DNA of 64,000 bases. Origin: Alteromonas australica. Lineage in GTDB: Bacteria; Pseudomonadota; Gammaproteobacteria; Enterobacterales; Alteromonadaceae. The notes under the pieces were generated by a model. It was not told where the DNA came from and made no database searches. It saw nothing but the letters and a program-made list of their open reading frames with translations. The DNA lies in the NCBI RefSeq assembly GCF_000730385.1, contig NZ_CP008849.1:372001-436000 (forward strand). Reading direction: 5' to 3'. The position numbers and the translations under genes were made by a program. Shown piece by piece: positions 11,604 through 20,105 of this stretch; position 1 is the first letter of the stretch, and each line of letters begins with the position of its first letter.

Positions 11604-11999
11604 ATGTTTTTGTCTATATTAATAGTTTTAGCTGCACTGTTGATCTGCGTAGGGCTGCATCTTTTTAATATTTCAGTAGTCGCGGACAATATCAGCGAGA
11701 GATTGAAGGGAGCTTGGATAAAAACACTGTCGGTAGTCGTTATTGCCATTTCGAGCCAACTTTTACTAGCAGTCATTTTTACTCTGGCGTATGAAATTGG
11801 ACTTTATTTCGAGCTCGGCGATTTTAAGCAACCTGCCACTTCCATGGATATTTTTTACTTTTCACTAACTACGATTACTACATTGGGTCTTGGAAGTATC
11901 GAGCCGGACGGACATCTACGAATGATAGCAGGAGTTGAATCGGCTACAGGGTTTCTACTAATAAGCTGTTCAGCATCGAAAGTGTTCAAGCATATGTAA
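11604..11999 (+). CDS. Two-TM ion-channel-like protein
   Basis: A 131-residue membrane protein of the Ion_trans_2 (2-TM potassium-channel pore) type. TM helices lie at about residues 1-20 and 35-60. A pore helix and filter-like segment follow (FYFSLTTITTLGLGSIEP, near 85-103), then a last hydrophobic stretch. The filter reads TTLGLGS rather than the canonical TVGYGD of selective potassium channels, so ion selectivity is uncertain. The ATG at 11604 is preferred over an in-frame upstream ATG because AAGGAA lies seven bases before it. It is divergent from the DUF305 gene and ends in a gene-poor stretch. Confidence 0.72.
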   Translation: MFLSILIVLAALLICVGLHLFNISVVADNISERLKGAWIKTLSVVVIAISSQLLLAVIFTLAYEIGLYFELGDFKQPATSMDIFYFSLTTITTLGLGSIEPDGHLRMIAGVESATGFLLISCSASKVFKHM

Positions 12000-12622
12000 T
12001 GTAAAAACTGTAACCTGAGAAGATGTAAACCTCACCCGTCAGGACTAGTTTTTAATGAAACAATGTTTCGCAAATTATTGTCTTTTTAGATACTAAAAAG
12101 CGAACAATAGAGCACTCTTTGCTTCTCTCTTAAAGAAGTTTGAGGGTAAGGCTTAGCAAACGTTTCAGAACCAAAAGCACGGTTGAAAGCTGACTTTATT
12201 ATCTCAAAAGTGATTTAAATCTGGGCTATGATCTTGGCGCTTTTATTCGAGTCGCTTATGCAGATATATTTGGGATTACTATAGGAGCATACGCACAACT
12301 TCGGTAATTCCTTCATCCCTGATAACTCTAGTTTCCAAAAGCAGTTACAGCTTGAGTTCAAACAGATGAACATACGAGCTGCGCTGTGCTATTTACTTCT
12401 CTTACGGACATTTTTGCGGGTTTTGAGGTTCTTCCTGCAGACTTTCGAAGATTATGAATCAATACTAGTAATTGAATTTTTTACTGAGTTATGATTTTCG
12501 TTTGGTTTTAGAGCGCATTGATTAAATTTACATATCTTCAATAACTATTCTTTATTTTTAAAAGCAACCGAAGAAGCCACCGTTAAACGACAAAAAAGTA
12601 ACCTTATCTCCTATATGGTGGA
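12000..12622. other. Gene-poor stretch between channel gene and integrase
   Basis: About 620 bp without a convincing gene. The only protein-like piece is an open stretch of about 35 codons without its own ATG at roughly 12200-12307, reading LGYDLGAFIRVAYADIFG and ending TAA. It may be the tail of a decayed gene. No hairpin or repeat stands out. Confidence 0.4.
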
Positions 12623-13912
12623 CTAAATACACCCACGCCTTTTATACTCTTCTACCCATTCCTTGAAGCGTTTTTCATCGCGCTCTGCGGTCTTTGCGCG
12701 TCTATGTAAGGTTTTCTTAGACAATGCTTTTGGTTCTTCTTTATCAAAAGTAACTCCAGATAATGCATCTGCAAACATCTCGGGTTTTACATGACTGTAA
12801 TGCTGCTCGATCATTTCTGTACTGGTTCCACATTGACGCGTAATTACGTCTATGCTGGTTCCGTTGAGAAGCTGCCACGTAATGTAAGTGTGTCGGAGAG
12901 AGTACAGCGTTCGAGGTCCTCTGGGTGACTCTTTTAATCCGGAACTTTGAAGAGCTTTCTCAAATGCCTTACCTAATTGCCTTGTGGGCTCGCCACTTGC
13001 TAGCAAAAATAGCTTTTGATTGGGTGTGCGCAATGGAAAGCGTTCTCGTAGGTTCGTTAGGGCTCCTATCACATCACGTTTGCAAACTACTTTACGCGGT
13101 CCCGTATATTTTGTTGTTTTACCCTTAGAGACATTGATGAAAAATTGAGCTTTTGAACCTTGAGTTTTAATCTCGATATCTTTCCAAGTTAGGTGTTCCA
13201 TCTCCGTGCCGGGCCTAATTCCGGTATTAACTGCTATTTCACAGTAATCGTATAGTAACTCACGAATTTGACGGGTCTTTTCACTATGAGCGTTTTGCTC
13301 ACCTTCATATATTTCGTTGAGGATAACATCATACTCTTCTTCAGAAAAAGCCGCACGACGTGTGCCTGTTCCACCTTTCGAAGAAAGAACAGGTACTTGA
13401 GCGGCGATCATCCATTTTTGCTCAATAGCTTCTTTAAAAACGAGCTGAAGAGCAGCATTGTGAGTTAATAATGTAGAGGAGGCTGGAGACTTCTTCATTC
13501 GTCCCTTACGCCACTCATCAAACTTAGATATTTCTTCTTGGTCAATTGAGGTGATAAACGTACGCGAAAAGTAGGGGATGTGGTAGTTTTCTAACGCTCG
13601 AATATAGTCTTTATAGGTGCGTTTACCGCCCCCGTGTTCTAGTTGCTCTTCAAGCTTTTCGATGACGCGGTCAGCTACGTCTTTGAATCGCTTACTTTGG
13701 ACTAGTGTGTTATTTTCGTGTCTAATTTGGTGGTCTAAGAAGATTCGATGTGCCATGGCGATAGCTTCGTCTTTATCTTTCTTCTTAGTTGATTTACAGA
13801 GCCATTTTTTGTGATTGGTTAGTATAAATCGCGCATACCAGCGCTCACTGTTATCTTGTTTAAAGATATACAGCTCGTCGTTTATGTCGTGTCTTTCAGT
13901 CTGTTTTGCCAT
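12623..13912 (-). CDS. int: Tyrosine recombinase (phage-type integrase)
   Basis: A 429-residue site-specific recombinase. The N-terminal part holds a short arm-binding-like region and a SAM-like core-binding domain (about residues 70-170). The C-terminal catalytic domain shows NTGIRPGTEMEHLTW (first Arg, near residue 232), LYSLRHTYITW (Arg-His box) and QHYSHV with the nucleophilic Tyr near residue 371. It reads leftward into the element and starts 93 bp from the tRNA-Phe 3' fragment, the usual position for an enzyme that integrates its element there. A basic C-terminal tail ends the protein. No excisionase gene is evident next to it. Confidence 0.95.
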   Translation of the reverse strand: MAKQTERHDINDELYIFKQDNSERWYARFILTNHKKWLCKSTKKKDKDEAIAMAHRIFLDHQIRHENNTLVQSKRFKDVADRVIEKLEEQLEHGGGKRTYKDYIRALENYHIPYFSRTFITSIDQEEISKFDEWRKGRMKKSPASSTLLTHNAALQLVFKEAIEQKWMIAAQVPVLSSKGGTGTRRAAFSEEEYDVILNEIYEGEQNAHSEKTRQIRELLYDYCEIAVNTGIRPGTEMEHLTWKDIEIKTQGSKAQFFINVSKGKTTKYTGPRKVVCKRDVIGALTNLRERFPLRTPNQKLFLLASGEPTRQLGKAFEKALQSSGLKESPRGPRTLYSLRHTYITWQLLNGTSIDVITRQCGTSTEMIEQHYSHVKPEMFADALSGVTFDKEEPKALSKKTLHRRAKTAERDEKRFKEWVEEYKRRGCI

Positions 13913-13940
13913 AGCGCCAGTAAAACAGAAAAGAGCTCTC

Positions 13941-13962
13941 TTTGCAAAGAATTTGCAAAGAA
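13941..13962. repeat. Tandem 11-bp repeats beside the attachment site
   Basis: Two exact, abutting copies of TTTGCAAAGAA, each containing the palindrome TTTGCAAA, lie between the integrase start and the attachment site. Their place suggests arm-type binding sites for the integrase or a directionality factor, or an operator in the integrase promoter. Confidence 0.6.
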
Positions 13963-13976
13963 ATTAAAAGTTGCAT

Positions 13977-14014
13977 ATTTTCAATGCTTTAGAGTGGTGA
14001 TTTGCATTGAAAAT
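13977..14014. repeat. 11-bp inverted repeat overlapping the attachment core
   Basis: ATTTTCAATGC at 13977-13987 is the exact reverse complement of GCATTGAAAAT at 14004-14014, with 16 bp between. The right arm runs into the tRNA-derived core over the anticodon region. It is a likely recombinase-binding arrangement. Confidence 0.6.
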
Positions 14015-14051
14015 CCGCGTGTCCCTGGTTCGATCCCGGGTCGAGGCACCA
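14006..14051 (+). other. Attachment site: 3' fragment of tRNA-Phe (anticodon loop to CCA end)
   Basis: The fragment begins in the anticodon arm (ATTGAAAATCC, anticodon GAA at 14009-14011). It continues through the variable loop, the T-arm (GGTTCGATCC) and the acceptor strand to CACCA. The 5' half of a tRNA is absent: bases before 14006 no longer match. This is the copy left at the far end when an element integrates into the 3' half of a tRNA gene, so the intact tRNA-Phe should lie at the element's left end, outside the window. The neighbouring integrase supports this. Confidence 0.88.
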
Positions 14052-14059
14052 TTCTTAAA

Positions 14060-14088
14060 AGCCCTTGCAGAAATGCGAGGGCTTTTTT
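14060..14088 (+). terminator. Rho-independent terminator of the original tRNA-Phe gene
   Basis: AGCCCTTGC and GCGAGGGCT pair (one G-T pair) and are followed by TTTTTT, nine bases after the CCA end. It was probably the terminator of the host tRNA-Phe before integration, so sequence from here on is host chromosome. Confidence 0.85.
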
Positions 14089-14114
14089 GATCTGGCGTAT
14101 TCTTGCGGCTGTAC

Positions 14115-14147
14115 CGCGTTACAATCCCGGGTTGAGTTACCATTATT
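14115..14147 (+). other. Degenerate second copy of the tRNA 3' end
   Basis: This stretch contains AATCCCGGGTTGAGTTACCA, which parallels GATCCCGGGTCGAGGCACCA of the attachment site, and both are followed by a similar ATT-rich tail. It looks like a decayed tRNA end or an older attachment scar. No complete tRNA can be folded from it. Confidence 0.45.
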
Positions 14148-14386
14148 CAATCGTCTCCACTTTCGCGACAAAGCTGTCTCCTTATACATAACCAATCCCG
14201 CTATCGAAATTTATTATTGCAATAACAATGCATACACATACTTTTGTGTAAAAGCCTTTCCTATTAGTTTCGTCACAAAAGTTTCATCAAAAAGTCTGTC
14301 TACTTTTTTCAGCTACTGACTCATTACATGTGTTAACCGTGCGCACCGGAACATCTCACTCTAAATTTGCACTACTAGGATCACAC

Positions 14387-17068
14387 ATGAAAAATCAATT
14401 TGCCAAAACCACACTCTCATTGGGTGTGTTGGCTGGATTAACGGGTGTTACGCCTGTAACAGCACAGCAGTCATCAGTTGCTGATGAAAACGTTGAAGTA
14501 ATTGAAGTCACTTCTTTTCGTAGCTCACTAATTAGAGCGAAAGATTTGAAAAAAGATGCCATTATCTCCCGCGATACAATCTTGGCAGAAGATATCGCAG
14601 ACTTTCCAGACCTTAATTTGGCCGACTCTCTGCAGCGAGTACCCGGGATTACCATTACCCGAGAAGGTGGCGAAGGCCGCCAAATTTCATTACGCGGCCT
14701 AGGTCCCGATTTTACACGTGTTCAAGTAAACGGTATGGAAGCAATGGGCACGTCTTCATCACCCATGGATGCCCGCGGCGGTGTAAGTCGCACTCGTGGT
14801 TTTGACTTTAATGTTTTCGCATCTGAGTTGTTCAATCGAATCGACATTAGCAAAACCTACTCAGCCGATCAGGAAGAGGGCGGCATTGGCGGAACGGTCG
14901 GGCTATTTACCGCAAAACCATTTGATTATGACGGGTTCAAAAGTGCGTTGTCGGTACGAGGCGGCTACAACACGAATAGCGAAGAAACTAACCCTCGTAT
15001 GGCTGGGCTTATTTCGAATGTCTGGAACAAATTCGGCGCTTTGGTTTCCGTAGCTTACAGTGAACGTGAAACTGCAGAGTATGGAACCAATACTACACGC
15101 TGGCGCCGAGAAGGTGGAAAAACTGCTGCGGATCCAGCAGATACCGACCTGCAAGCTGAGTTAGATTCAGGTGAACTTTGGTTTCCTCGTGGTCATCGCT
15201 TTTCTCGCTGGAACAATACTCAAGATCGCTTAGGTGTCACTGCCGCATTCCAATACAAACTGTCTGATTCTTTTTCACTAACGTTAGACATCATGCATGC
15301 AGAGTTAGAAAACAATACCGATGAACATCACTCTGCAGTGAAAGACAACAAGGTTGTATCTGATCTTATATGGGAAGAAAACGACGGGCAAAAAGAAGTC
15401 GTTTACGCCTTGTATGAGAATGCAACGTGGCGTAACGAGAACTCTCGTCGTTACAATGAGTCGGAATTTAACCAATATACGCTTAGTATGGACTGGACAA
15501 TAAACCCTGAGTTCTATGCCAGTGCCGTTATCGGAACAAGTTCATCTGACTTTGATCAGCCTGAAGTTATAAAATCGAATATTCATGCCAAAGGCATCGT
15601 GGATATCGCTACAGACTTCAGACAAGATCGCTTCTACGGTATTAGCACTTCGTCTGACTTCGATACTACGCAACTCGATGGCTACGAGATGAAAGATATC
15701 TACCTGCAGGAAAACTACATTACTAATGATTTTGACACAGCAAAAGTCGATTTCACCTACCTCGTGGGCGATACAGGAGAACTCCAATTTGGAGTGAACT
15801 ATAAAAAATTCGAGAATTCTGCTTACCAATTAACCCAAAGCAATGCGCAAAATATTGCACCTGAAAATACCGGTGTCACCACACTCAATGATGCTCTGGT
15901 TGAAGTGTATAGTGAACATCCCAACACCAGCTGGCTTCAAGGTGATTTAGACGCATTGCTAAACTTTTATGGGCTTAATGGCTATAACATTGATGACAGT
16001 GAGCTTACACGCAATGACAAATCGCCAGTAACAGAAGAAACGTTGGCAATGTACGTGCAATACGGCTGGGAGAGCGAGTTTGCAGGTAAGCCGCTGCGAG
16101 TAAGTGCTGGGTTACGATATTTTGAAACAGATATTACGGCGGCCGGTAAATCATCGGGTGCCGCCATAGAGACCACCCGTTCGTACTCAGATGTTTTGCC
16201 TACTATCAACCTCGTTTATGAGTTGCAAGAAAACGTGTTATGGCGTGCATCGGCGAGCAAAAATATAACCCGACCGTCGTTGGGGGCGCTAAGCTATAAC
16301 GCGTCAGTCTCGCAAACCTCGGGGGATGCGATTACCAGCGTGACGATGGGAAATCCAATGTTGGAACCCTTTGAATCGAACAATTTGGATACCGCGTTTG
16401 AGTGGTATTTCGATGACGTTGGTTATGCCGCAGCTGCCATTTTTTATAAAGATATCGATAATTTCATTGTCGATACTACCAGTGAAGTAGTGTATTCATC
16501 ATTGGGCTTACCGGCAGAATTGCTACCTGTAGATAAAACTGTCGACAGTATTTTTTATTTACAGCGTCCAGAGAATATGGACGCATCGAAAATTAAAGGG
16601 GTGGAGTTAACTTTCTCTCGCGATTTAGATTTTCTTCCTGCTCCATTTAATCATTTAGGTGTTATTGCAAACTATACCTATGCAGATGGTGATGCTCTGT
16701 ATCGTAATATCTATGGCGAAGAGGGTAATGACCAAGAAAAAGCGTTCACGGGATTATCGAAAAATAGTTATAACTTTACGCTGTACTACGAGCAGGAAGG
16801 CTGGGGCGCTAGAGTGTCAGCGGCATACCGTAGTGCATACCTTACTGGCGCGTCTTCCAGTGGCGATCAGGATGAATCAGGTTATCACGGTACAACATTC
16901 ATCGATTTCTCTTCATTCTACCAACTAACCGACACTATTAAACTGAGCTTTGAAGGCATTAACCTCACCGATGAGCGTCAGGAGTTATATAGCGATTCTC
17001 ACGATCGTGCATACAATACCACGACCAGTGGACGTACTTATATGCTTGGTGGAACCATGCAATTTTAA
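14387..17068 (+). CDS. TonB-dependent receptor without signalling domain
   Basis: An 893-residue outer-membrane active transporter. A Sec signal peptide (ending PVTAQ) is followed by a TonB-box-like VEVIEVTS and FRSSLIRA, then a plug domain with DFPDLNLADSLQRVPGI and RQISLRGLGPDFTRVQVNG. The barrel is about 700 residues and ends in Phe (TYMLGGTMQF). These motifs are those of the Xanthomonas/Caulobacter-type TonB receptors, which often import oligosaccharides or other large substrates. The ATG at 14387 has AGGA nine bases upstream and a clean signal peptide; an in-frame ATG at 14330 region would add an implausible leader. It is closely similar to the receptor at 20106 but lacks an STN domain. 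It is probably activated by the adjacent sigma factor. Substrate unknown. Confidence 0.93.
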   Translation: MKNQFAKTTLSLGVLAGLTGVTPVTAQQSSVADENVEVIEVTSFRSSLIRAKDLKKDAIISRDTILAEDIADFPDLNLADSLQRVPGITITREGGEGRQISLRGLGPDFTRVQVNGMEAMGTSSSPMDARGGVSRTRGFDFNVFASELFNRIDISKTYSADQEEGGIGGTVGLFTAKPFDYDGFKSALSVRGGYNTNSEETNPRMAGLISNVWNKFGALVSVAYSERETAEYGTNTTRWRREGGKTAADPADTDLQAELDSGELWFPRGHRFSRWNNTQDRLGVTAAFQYKLSDSFSLTLDIMHAELENNTDEHHSAVKDNKVVSDLIWEENDGQKEVVYALYENATWRNENSRRYNESEFNQYTLSMDWTINPEFYASAVIGTSSSDFDQPEVIKSNIHAKGIVDIATDFRQDRFYGISTSSDFDTTQLDGYEMKDIYLQENYITNDFDTAKVDFTYLVGDTGELQFGVNYKKFENSAYQLTQSNAQNIAPENTGVTTLNDALVEVYSEHPNTSWLQGDLDALLNFYGLNGYNIDDSELTRNDKSPVTEETLAMYVQYGWESEFAGKPLRVSAGLRYFETDITAAGKSSGAAIETTRSYSDVLPTINLVYELQENVLWRASASKNITRPSLGALSYNASVSQTSGDAITSVTMGNPMLEPFESNNLDTAFEWYFDDVGYAAAAIFYKDIDNFIVDTTSEVVYSSLGLPAELLPVDKTVDSIFYLQRPENMDASKIKGVELTFSRDLDFLPAPFNHLGVIANYTYADGDALYRNIYGEEGNDQEKAFTGLSKNSYNFTLYYEQEGWGARVSAAYRSAYLTGASSSGDQDESGYHGTTFIDFSSFYQLTDTIKLSFEGINLTDERQELYSDSHDRAYNTTTSGRTYMLGGTMQF

Positions 17069-17076
17069 ACTAAGTA

Positions 17077-17104
17077 GCATACCAGGCTAGCCTGGTATGC
17101 TTTT
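17077..17104 (+). terminator. Terminator after the first TonB receptor
   Basis: A perfect 10-bp stem (GCATACCAGG / CCTGGTATGC) with a 4-nt loop, followed by TTTT. It lies 21 bp before the PHP lipoprotein gene, so the receptor is likely to be partly uncoupled from the genes behind it. Confidence 0.85.
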
Positions 17105-17125
17105 CCAATGGACGTTTAAACAGTA

Positions 17126-18637
17126 ATGAAAAAAGTTTTAATGATAACGTTTACGAGCGGATTACTTGTCTTGTCTGCTTGTGTATCGGTAAACCAGCAA
17201 CACAATGAAAGCCGTGCTTTTGTGCCTGAAGATGGAAAAACCTGGCTAGCCGGTGACCACCATATTCACGGTAAATATAGCGCACGATGGAACTGGAAGA
17301 CTCAACCCCCATCGCCGCTCTTATTTGGTGACGCCCATTATTTCACTGCATTGAACGCCAAAATGGCAGAATTTCATCAATTAGATTGGATGGTAACAAC
17401 CGACCATGGTGGTCCAAATCACAGTGCAGTAAACCGAAATTCAGCGTACCCGGAACTGGTTGCCTCCAGAGCCGCCATTCCAGAAATTATGCAGTTTTAT
17501 GGTATGGAGTTCGACACCCCAGGCGCGCGACACAGTACGCTGATTATTCCAAAAAGTGAGAAAGAAGCCGACCAACTTTTTGAGTTGGAAAGTCAGTACA
17601 ACCGCAGAGAAATTTACCCTGATGAATCTCCCAGAGACACGCAGGCTTTTATGCTTAGTGCGTTAGAAGCTATGCAGAAGATGTCACCACAACCGGTGTT
17701 GTTAGTGAATCACCCCGCCCGAAAGGCTACTGACTTGAATGTGTACCAAAAGGTTACACCGCAAAAAATGCGGGAGTGGCAGGATATTGCGCCAGACGTG
17801 GTCACCGGTATGACCGCGATTCCCGGGCATCAAGCTGCATCAATCAATCCTGACGGTACGAATAATCCGAGAGCGCCTCGCGCAGAGTATTTTGGCTATC
17901 CAACTCATGGCGGCACTGACCAAATGTCGGCCATTGTTGGAGGAGTTTGGGATAAATTACTGGCTGAAGGCAGAAAATGGACGGTCACCGCTGTTTCTGA
18001 TAGCCATGCACATTATACCGAAGGGCGTACAGATTTTTGGCCAGGAGAATACGCCAAAACGTATGTACGAGCGGCACGAGACTACGACAGCGTACTAGAT
18101 GGTCTGCGCGAAGGAAATGTATTTATTGTTACCGGTGATTTGATTGACGAACTGTATGTGAGTGTTGAACACGGAGCCAAGCGCGTCAATATCGGTGGTA
18201 CGTTAGCTTTAGATGTCAATAATAAGGCGCCTATAACCGTTACCGTCGCGTTTCACGACCCGCAAGGCGCTAATTTCAATCGTCAGTATCCGACGGTAGA
18301 GCGATTAGATATAATCTATGGAGATGTGGTTGGCAAATACCCTCAAACAGAAAAAGCGCCTGTGAAGGTGATTCACCGTTTTTTTCAGCAAGATTGGGAA
18401 AGACAGGGAGCCTATAATGTTGTGCAATTTTCTTTGCCCGCACCTGACAACAATGCATACATACGAGTACGCGGGACCAACTTAAAAGAAGAATTGGAGC
18501 CAGAGGTTGATCCCAAAGGCGAAAATCCGTGGGATGATCTCTGGTTTTACAGCAATCCCGTATATCTACACCACCCCAATCATCACACTTCTCGTTACTG
18601 CAATGAATTTGTCACAGGCGAGTGCGATGATAAGTGA
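17126..18637 (+). CDS. PHP-domain lipoprotein, putative metal-dependent phosphoesterase
   Basis: A 503-residue protein with a lipobox (LSAC, Cys19), hence membrane-anchored in the envelope. The PHP metal-binding motifs are visible: GDHHIHGKYS (residues 48-57), TTDHGGPNHS, a central Glu/His pair in GMEFDTPGARHS, NHPARK, and VSDSHAH. PHP proteins coordinate three metals and cleave phosphate esters, but a hydrolytic substrate cannot be named here. A beta-rich C-terminal part follows the catalytic barrel. The gene lies between two paralogous TonB receptors, and its last 11 bases overlap the start of the ECF sigma gene, so the two are translationally coupled. It probably processes the receptor's ligand or product at the outer or inner membrane surface. 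Confidence 0.82.
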   Translation: MKKVLMITFTSGLLVLSACVSVNQQHNESRAFVPEDGKTWLAGDHHIHGKYSARWNWKTQPPSPLLFGDAHYFTALNAKMAEFHQLDWMVTTDHGGPNHSAVNRNSAYPELVASRAAIPEIMQFYGMEFDTPGARHSTLIIPKSEKEADQLFELESQYNRREIYPDESPRDTQAFMLSALEAMQKMSPQPVLLVNHPARKATDLNVYQKVTPQKMREWQDIAPDVVTGMTAIPGHQAASINPDGTNNPRAPRAEYFGYPTHGGTDQMSAIVGGVWDKLLAEGRKWTVTAVSDSHAHYTEGRTDFWPGEYAKTYVRAARDYDSVLDGLREGNVFIVTGDLIDELYVSVEHGAKRVNIGGTLALDVNNKAPITVTVAFHDPQGANFNRQYPTVERLDIIYGDVVGKYPQTEKAPVKVIHRFFQQDWERQGAYNVVQFSLPAPDNNAYIRVRGTNLKEELEPEVDPKGENPWDDLWFYSNPVYLHHPNHHTSRYCNEFVTGECDDK

Positions 18638-19154
18638 CCATCATATTAATACAGCAGTATCGTCGTTAGACATGCCAGAAGAAACCCCCAGCTCTTCACT
18701 TCAAACGCTGATAAATTCAAAAGTCCTTAAGCAATACTTGCATAGGCATTCCGTTAACAGTGAAGAGGCGGCAGACCTTTATCAAGAGTCCATCGCTCGC
18801 GTTTTAGAGCAATCTAAAGCAACCGTTATTGATAACCCTCTCGCATACGCGTTTCGCGTAGCGAGAAATCTGCTTTCAAAACGCAAGCTTCTAGACACTG
18901 ACAATGTTGATGAACAACAATGCTACCGACAAAATCCAGAGCTACACCTTGAAACACAACAACGAATCGAGCTCATTGCGCAAGTGATTAATGCGATGCC
19001 AGTCCAACGCCGGCGTGTTTTTGAAATGCGCCGTATTGAAGGCCAAAGCCGTCAAGCCATAGCGTCTAGCTTGAATATTTCGGCAGAAGCAGTAACAAAG
19101 CATATTTCGCGTGCAATGGCAGATATTCAACTGCATCTGGATAAAAGCAGGTAG
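18627..19154 (+). CDS. ECF (FecI-like) sigma factor
   Basis: A 175-residue sigma-70 family factor. Region 2 is recognisable in AADLYQESIARVLEQ and NPLAYAFRVARNLL; region 4 in INAMPVQRRRVFEMRRIEGQSRQAIASSLNISAEAVTKHISRAM, which contains the helix-turn-helix. The ATG at 18627 overlaps the PHP gene by 11 bp and follows AGGCGAG. Three bases after its stop the FecR-type anti-sigma gene begins. The trio with an STN-containing receptor is a standard cell-surface signalling set, in which substrate binding outside releases the sigma factor inside. Expected targets are the two flanking receptor genes. Confidence 0.92.
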   Translation: MISDHHINTAVSSLDMPEETPSSSLQTLINSKVLKQYLHRHSVNSEEAADLYQESIARVLEQSKATVIDNPLAYAFRVARNLLSKRKLLDTDNVDEQQCYRQNPELHLETQQRIELIAQVINAMPVQRRRVFEMRRIEGQSRQAIASSLNISAEAVTKHISRAMADIQLHLDKSR

Positions 19155-19157
19155 ATA

Positions 19158-20099
19158 ATGACAAGCCAACAAGAAAAGACATACTTAGAGGCAGGTGAGT
19201 GGATTGATCGGCTCGCAGACGGCGATTTAGATGCGTTAAATAAACGCCGATTTATCCGTTGGTTAGATGAAAGTGAGCGACATCAAGAAGTGTTAGAAAG
19301 GATGATAGCAACTTGGGAAGACCCAGCCGTTCATGCTGCTTATTTAAACGCCCAAAAGTCGTCGAAAATCGCAAACCGAAGACGTTCACTTGTGACATGG
19401 GGAAGTGCCATTGCTGCGTCATTACTTGTGATTGCGCTAGTATTTTCACGCTATCACGTCATAACACCCTCAACCTCATCCCAATTAATTACTTCCGCGC
19501 ACGAGGCACTAAGTGATGGTAGTGAGGTGCAACTACAACCCAAAAGTGAGCTAATCGTTCTATTTTCTGACGATACCCGCGCTTTGAACTTGAAAAAGGG
19601 ACAGGTGTATTTTGATGTGGCGAAAGACCGGGCTCGCCCGTTTGTAGTAAAGGCCGGGCTGTCTTCAGTGACGGCTGTTGGCACGGCGTTTAACATCGAT
19701 AGGCAAGGGCAGCGTGTTGACGTGGTAGTACACGAGGGCATTGTAGAAGTTCGAGGTAAGGTCGATAGCGCGCCTGTATTGCTCAAGGCAGGCGAGAAAA
19801 TAACAATTAATAGGGGAGTTGCAGAACCGGTGCAGCGTGTTAATTTGTCACAAGTGGTAGATTGGCGCACAGGTTGGATAGAAGTAGATGATGAATCTCT
19901 AACTTATTTGTTGGAACGATTGAACCGTTATTCAGATAAGCCTATTTTGATGATAGATAGCACTATTGGGAAACACCGGGTGGCTGGTCGCTTTAAACTA
20001 GAAGATACTACGCAAACGTTAGCGGTACTTAGTTCCCTCTATCAACTGGAGGTTGCGGATACTCGTTCAGGTTTCGAAATACGTCGACAAGTAAACTAA
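19158..20099 (+). CDS. FecR-family anti-sigma factor
   Basis: A 313-residue single-pass inner-membrane regulator. Residues 1-70 form the cytoplasmic sigma-binding domain, with the typical AGEWIDRLADGDLD and FIRWLDESERHQEVLERM. A TM helix lies near residues 78-98. The periplasmic FecR domain follows (DGSEVQLQPKSELIVLFSDD, then SVTAVGTAFNI). A C-terminal segment near residues 230-310 resembles a receptor-contacting STN-like domain (LLERLNRYSDKPILM). It sits 3 bp after the sigma gene and 6 bp before the STN receptor, in a tight operon. It should hold the sigma factor inactive until the receptor signals. Confidence 0.93.
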   Translation: MTSQQEKTYLEAGEWIDRLADGDLDALNKRRFIRWLDESERHQEVLERMIATWEDPAVHAAYLNAQKSSKIANRRRSLVTWGSAIAASLLVIALVFSRYHVITPSTSSQLITSAHEALSDGSEVQLQPKSELIVLFSDDTRALNLKKGQVYFDVAKDRARPFVVKAGLSSVTAVGTAFNIDRQGQRVDVVVHEGIVEVRGKVDSAPVLLKAGEKITINRGVAEPVQRVNLSQVVDWRTGWIEVDDESLTYLLERLNRYSDKPILMIDSTIGKHRVAGRFKLEDTTQTLAVLSSLYQLEVADTRSGFEIRRQVN

Positions 20100-20105
20100 A
20101 TTGGC

